Source: Anaerolineae bacterium (lineage in GTDB: Bacteria; Chloroflexota; Anaerolineae; Aggregatilineales; Phototrophicaceae). From it: DNA of 64,000 nucleotides. Shown here piece after piece: positions 60,947-64,000 of this stretch. Numbering within the stretch: the first letter of the stretch is position 1; every line of letters begins with the position of its first letter. The stretch lies in NCBI GenBank assembly GCA_019912965.1, contig JAIOHM010000022.1, positions 62,001-126,000 on the forward strand, in the 5' to 3' direction. Under the pieces are notes generated by a model. That model was not told the DNA's origin and did not search any database. It saw only the letters and a list, made by a program, of their open reading frames with translations. The position numbers and the translations under genes are program-made.

Positions 60947-62299
60947 GTGGTTGTTAGACAACGGCGGCGTTCAAATGCGTCTACCGCCCCAGGTTATAGC
61001 TTGGAAGATGTAAAAGCACTGAGTGCGGCCAATCATGAGCCAATGTGGCTTTTGGAAAGCCGGCTGGTTGCTTGGGAACTTTATGAAGATATGCCTATGC
61101 CGGACCTCACTGCCGAAGAATGGCGACGTACAGATTATCGCCACATTCGTTGGGAAGAGGCCGACAAAATCATTACCCCGAATGGTGCAACGCTGGAAAC
61201 TGTGCCAGAAGGCAACCGTGAACCCCTGATCGCTGGTCAGCAAGGCGGTTCGCTGGTGTTCGTGGATGGCAAAGTTGTCCATTATGAAATTGCTGATGAA
61301 CTTGCAAGTCAAGGCATCATCTTTACGGATTTACTCACGGCCTGCCGCGAACACGAAGACTTGGTGCGTCATAACCTGATGACTAAAGCAGTTCACCCCG
61401 GCGAAGGCAAATTTGCTGCGCTGCACGCTGCTCTCTGGACGCATGGTGTATTCTTGTATGTACCCAAAGGCAAAGTTGCTGAACTGCCGCTGCATGTGGT
61501 GATGTATAACACCCATTCCGGCGCAAGCCTCGGTCATGTTTTGGTTGTTGTGGAAGAAAATGCACAGGCTACTGTTGTAGTTGATTATGCCTCATCAGAA
61601 GGCAAAACCCACTCCTCCTACATTGGCGCGACTGAACTTTTGGTAGGCGATACCGCCAATCTGCGCTATGTCAGTTTGCAGGACTGGAATCGGGAAACCT
61701 TCGAGTTCAGTTACCAGCGCGCCCGTGTTGGCCGTGATGCCAATCTCGATTGGATCGTCGGCACGATGGGCGGTCAATTGGTCAAAGCCTATCTGGAAAT
61801 CGAACTGGATGGCAAAGGCGCGAATGGTCGCATGTCCGGCTTCTTCTTTGCCGATGGTGAACAGCTTTTCGATCACGACACCCAACAGAATCACAACGCA
61901 CCATTGACCAATTCCGACCTTCTGTTCAAAGGTGCTGCCAGAGATACCGCCCGCACCGTCTGGCAGGGCATGATTAAGTCGCTGCCCAAAATGCAAAAGA
62001 TCGATGGCTATCAGGCCAGCCGCAACTTACTCTTGAGTGAAGATGCCCGCATGGATGGCATCCCCGGCTTAGAGATTGAAGCTGACGATGTTGCCTGCTC
62101 ACACGCCGCCACTTTCGGGACGTTGGAAAAAGAACCCATCTTCTATCTCATGAGCCGGGGCATTGAACGGCCTACAGCCGAACTGATGGTGATTGACGGT
62201 TTCTTCGACGAACTCTTGCAGCGTATACCTTTCGAGCGTGTGCGTGAACGCCTTCAAGCGGCAATGGAAAGCAAAATTGTTGGCAGCAGCCGAAGCTAG
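60947..62299 (+). CDS. sufD: Fe-S cluster assembly protein SufD
   Basis: 450 residues from the GTG at 60947, which has GAGGAG seven bases upstream; the frame is open from 60899. It is a SufB paralogue: FAALHAALWTHGVFLYVPKGKVAELPLHVVMY, LRYVSLQDWNRETFEFSYQRA, and DVACSHAATFGTLEKEPIFYLMSRG containing the conserved His used with SufB in cluster formation. It completes the SufBCD scaffold. A terminator-like hairpin lies between it and sufS. Confidence 0.95.
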   Translation: MVVRQRRRSNASTAPGYSLEDVKALSAANHEPMWLLESRLVAWELYEDMPMPDLTAEEWRRTDYRHIRWEEADKIITPNGATLETVPEGNREPLIAGQQGGSLVFVDGKVVHYEIADELASQGIIFTDLLTACREHEDLVRHNLMTKAVHPGEGKFAALHAALWTHGVFLYVPKGKVAELPLHVVMYNTHSGASLGHVLVVVEENAQATVVVDYASSEGKTHSSYIGATELLVGDTANLRYVSLQDWNRETFEFSYQRARVGRDANLDWIVGTMGGQLVKAYLEIELDGKGANGRMSGFFFADGEQLFDHDTQQNHNAPLTNSDLLFKGAARDTARTVWQGMIKSLPKMQKIDGYQASRNLLLSEDARMDGIPGLEIEADDVACSHAATFGTLEKEPIFYLMSRGIERPTAELMVIDGFFDELLQRIPFERVRERLQAAMESKIVGSSRS

Positions 62300-62324
62300 A
62301 GGCTAAAACAGTGTAGAATCGCAG

Positions 62325-62355
62325 AAGGCGCGCCATCATAATAGACGCGCCTTTT
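62325..62355 (+). terminator. Internal terminator/attenuator between sufD and sufS
   Basis: AAGGCGCG (62325-62332) pairs with CGCGCCTT (62346-62353), followed by TTTTG. It lies inside the operon and would lower sufSU expression relative to sufCBD. Confidence 0.65.
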
Positions 62356-62373
62356 GTTAAACAAGGACTGCTC

Positions 62374-63627
62374 ATGACTGCTGATACACAAATCAAAACG
62401 TATGATGTTGAAGCTGTTCGTCAGAACTTCCCAATCTTGCATCAGGAACACCACCCTGGTGTACCCCTGATTTATCTGGATAACGCTGCTTCCAGTCAAA
62501 AACCCCTTCAGGTAATCGAAGCATTGGACAACTACTATCGTTTATACAATGCCAATGTCCATCGGGGCATTCACAAACTAAGCGAAGCCGCAACTTCGGC
62601 CTATGAGGGAGCACGGCTTAAAATCCGCAAATTCATTAACGCATCCAGCAAGCGCGAAATTATTTTCACACGTGGCACAACCGAAAGCATCAATCTCGTC
62701 GCTCAAACTTGGGGACGCGCGAACCTAAAACCCGGAGATGTCGTCATCTCAACCATTATGGAACATCATTCCAATATCGTTCCATGGCAAATTTTGGCTG
62801 CCGAAAAAGGGTTTACTATTCGTTACATCCCGATTTTGCCTGATGGCACATTGGATATGGAAGCCCTGACTGCCCTGCTCCGGTCTGAGTCTGTTAAACT
62901 CGTCACCGTGATGCATGTTTCCAATGTCCTCGGCACAATCAATCCAGTTGAAGAAATCATTCAAAAAGCCCATGCAGTCGGCGCGCTTGTGCTTATCGAT
63001 GGTGCACAGAGCATTCCGCACATGCCTATCGATGTACAAGCCTTGGATGCTGATTTCTTTGCCTTTAGCGGGCATAAAATGATCGGCCCAACCGGAGTTG
63101 GCGTACTCTACGGCAAACGCGCCCATTTGGAAGCCATGCCCCCTTGGATGGGCGGTGGCGACATGATTTCCAGTGTCCGGTTGGAAGGCAGTACATGGAA
63201 TGACTTACCCTACAAATTTGAGGCTGGAACACCTGCCATTGCCGAAGTTATTGGCCTCGGTCATGCGGTGGACTACCTGACCGAACTCGGCATGGATAAA
63301 ATTCACGCCCATGAACAGACCATCACCGAGTACGCCCTTGATCGCCTTACAGAAGTTCCCGGCTTGACTGTCTTTGGCCCGGATGCTTCAAAGAAAGGTG
63401 CAGTAGCCGCTTTCCAATTTGGGGATATTCACGCACATGATGTTGCTCAACTGCTGGACGCACAAGGAATTGCTGTTCGCGCAGGCCACCACTGTGCCAT
63501 GCCGCTGCACGAACATCTCAAAGTTAGTGCAACAGCCCGTGCCAGTTTCTATCTCTACAACACAACATCTGAGGTTGACGCCCTCATCGAAGCGTTATAT
63601 AAAGCCAGAAAGACATTCAACGTATAA
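62374..63627 (+). CDS. sufS: Cysteine desulfurase SufS
   Basis: 417 residues, a group II PLP-dependent desulfurase. The PLP-binding Lys235 is in FAFSGHKMIGPTGVGVLYGK, the catalytic Cys374 in RAGHHCAMPLHEHL, and the start is NFPILHQEHHPGVPLIYLDNAASSQKP. It gives persulfide sulfur to SufU, encoded next. It is distinct from the iscS at 13.2 kb by its class and by its operon. Confidence 0.97.
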   Translation: MTADTQIKTYDVEAVRQNFPILHQEHHPGVPLIYLDNAASSQKPLQVIEALDNYYRLYNANVHRGIHKLSEAATSAYEGARLKIRKFINASSKREIIFTRGTTESINLVAQTWGRANLKPGDVVISTIMEHHSNIVPWQILAAEKGFTIRYIPILPDGTLDMEALTALLRSESVKLVTVMHVSNVLGTINPVEEIIQKAHAVGALVLIDGAQSIPHMPIDVQALDADFFAFSGHKMIGPTGVGVLYGKRAHLEAMPPWMGGGDMISSVRLEGSTWNDLPYKFEAGTPAIAEVIGLGHAVDYLTELGMDKIHAHEQTITEYALDRLTEVPGLTVFGPDASKKGAVAAFQFGDIHAHDVAQLLDAQGIAVRAGHHCAMPLHEHLKVSATARASFYLYNTTSEVDALIEALYKARKTFNV

Positions 63628-63681
63628 GATTGTCTTCGCCTCTAACTGTGATGTAGATGCGGATTGAAAAGGAGTCCAATC

Positions 63682-64000
63682 ATGGACATGTACCGCGAAA
63701 TCATCCTTGACCATGCTCGCAGTCCTCGACATCCCGGCATACTGAACCCAGCAGATGTTGACCATGAGGAACACAATCCGCTTTGCGGCGACCGTTTGCG
63801 CCTCACACTGCGATTAGACGAAAACCAATGCATCACCGATATTGCATGGGATGGCGAAGGCTGCGCTATCAGTCAGGCGACCGCCTCCATGTTAAGCGAA
63901 GAAATTCTTGGCAAGACACTGGAAGAAGTCCGCCAGCTTACCAAAGATGATATTTTGGAACTGGTTGGCATTCCTCTAACCATTAATCGCGTTAAATGTG
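63682..64000 (+). CDS. sufU: SufU, zinc-dependent sulfur acceptor (cut by window end)
   Basis: About 106 codons are visible, with AAGGAG seven bases upstream of the ATG. The start MDMYREIILDHARSPRHPGIL, the zinc/sulfur Cys in HNPLCGDRLRL, and DGEGCAISQATASML match SufU/NifU N-domains. The third Cys (NRVKC) is at the very end of the window. SufU accepts sulfur from SufS and hands it to SufBCD. The stop codon is beyond 64000. Confidence 0.93.
   Translation, partial: MDMYREIILDHARSPRHPGILNPADVDHEEHNPLCGDRLRLTLRLDENQCITDIAWDGEGCAISQATASMLSEEILGKTLEEVRQLTKDDILELVGIPLTINRVKC

Overview
The window looks like chromosomal DNA of a free-living, respiring Chloroflexota bacterium, probably Anaerolineae-like. 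This is inferred from gene content and style, not from a marker-gene tree. The clues are secreted and membrane proteins with long Pro/Thr linkers or Glu-Ala-Thr tails, a fused nuoCD, a SUF system ending in sufU, FAD-dependent ThyX, a diderm/monoderm-ambiguous envelope gene set (LCP, LysM, SH3, M23 and class A beta-lactamase-like proteins), and frequent TTG/GTG starts with good Shine-Dalgarno sites. No prophage, transposase, CRISPR array or rRNA is visible.

Layout. 1-5.1 kb: a secreted LysM protein (cut by the window edge), a lone receiver protein, sucCD, and a decayed moxR locus. 5.3-14.4 kb: ftsH, several small membrane proteins, a Nudix gene, a five-gene run (SerK/ParB-like, ACT, unknown, membrane-anchored JAMM, prepilin-type peptidase), then mnmA-iscS for tRNA thiolation. 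14.6-24.8 kb: glycolysis (eno, pyk), radC, yebC-ruvC-ruvA, thyX, a lipoprotein and a truncated globin. 24.9-34.3 kb: a duplicated PstS-like binding protein, a DnaQ-DinG helicase, a HAD-DinB fusion, a soluble histidine kinase and an aldehyde dehydrogenase. 34.4-39.5 kb: iscX, then nuoB, nuoCD and nuoI, then an Mrp-type Fe-S carrier. 40-49.8 kb: a STAS/anti-sigma kinase pair and an envelope cluster (beta-lactamase-like protein, Nudix, giant histidine-kinase-like protein, Pro/Thr-rich proteins, LCP ligase, lipoprotein). 49.8-53.7 kb: a peptide-type ABC importer without its ATPases. 53.9-58 kb: tRNA-Pro(GGG), a selenocysteine-containing SelD, an unknown protein and a four-domain M23 protein. 58-64 kb: a sufT-like gene divergent from sufC-B-D-S-U, with sufU cut by the window end.

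Fe-S and sulfur/selenium handling is the recurring theme: iscS-mnmA, iscX next to complex I genes, Mrp, a SufT-like protein, the complete suf operon, and a SelD that is itself a selenoprotein.

The most unusual observations are: (1) nuoB and nuoI end in the same 19-residue basic tail, joined to different Ala/Pro linkers, with only synonymous DNA differences; (2) selD carries an in-frame TGA followed by a SECIS-like hairpin; (3) the suf promoter has a perfect 12-bp inverted repeat abutting its -35 box; (4) the binding-protein gene of the ABC importer has a leader with two mutually exclusive pairings; (5) a moxR gene has collapsed onto the end of a distant SH3-domain gene; and (6) a 1139-residue histidine-kinase homologue has Gln in place of the phospho-accepting His.
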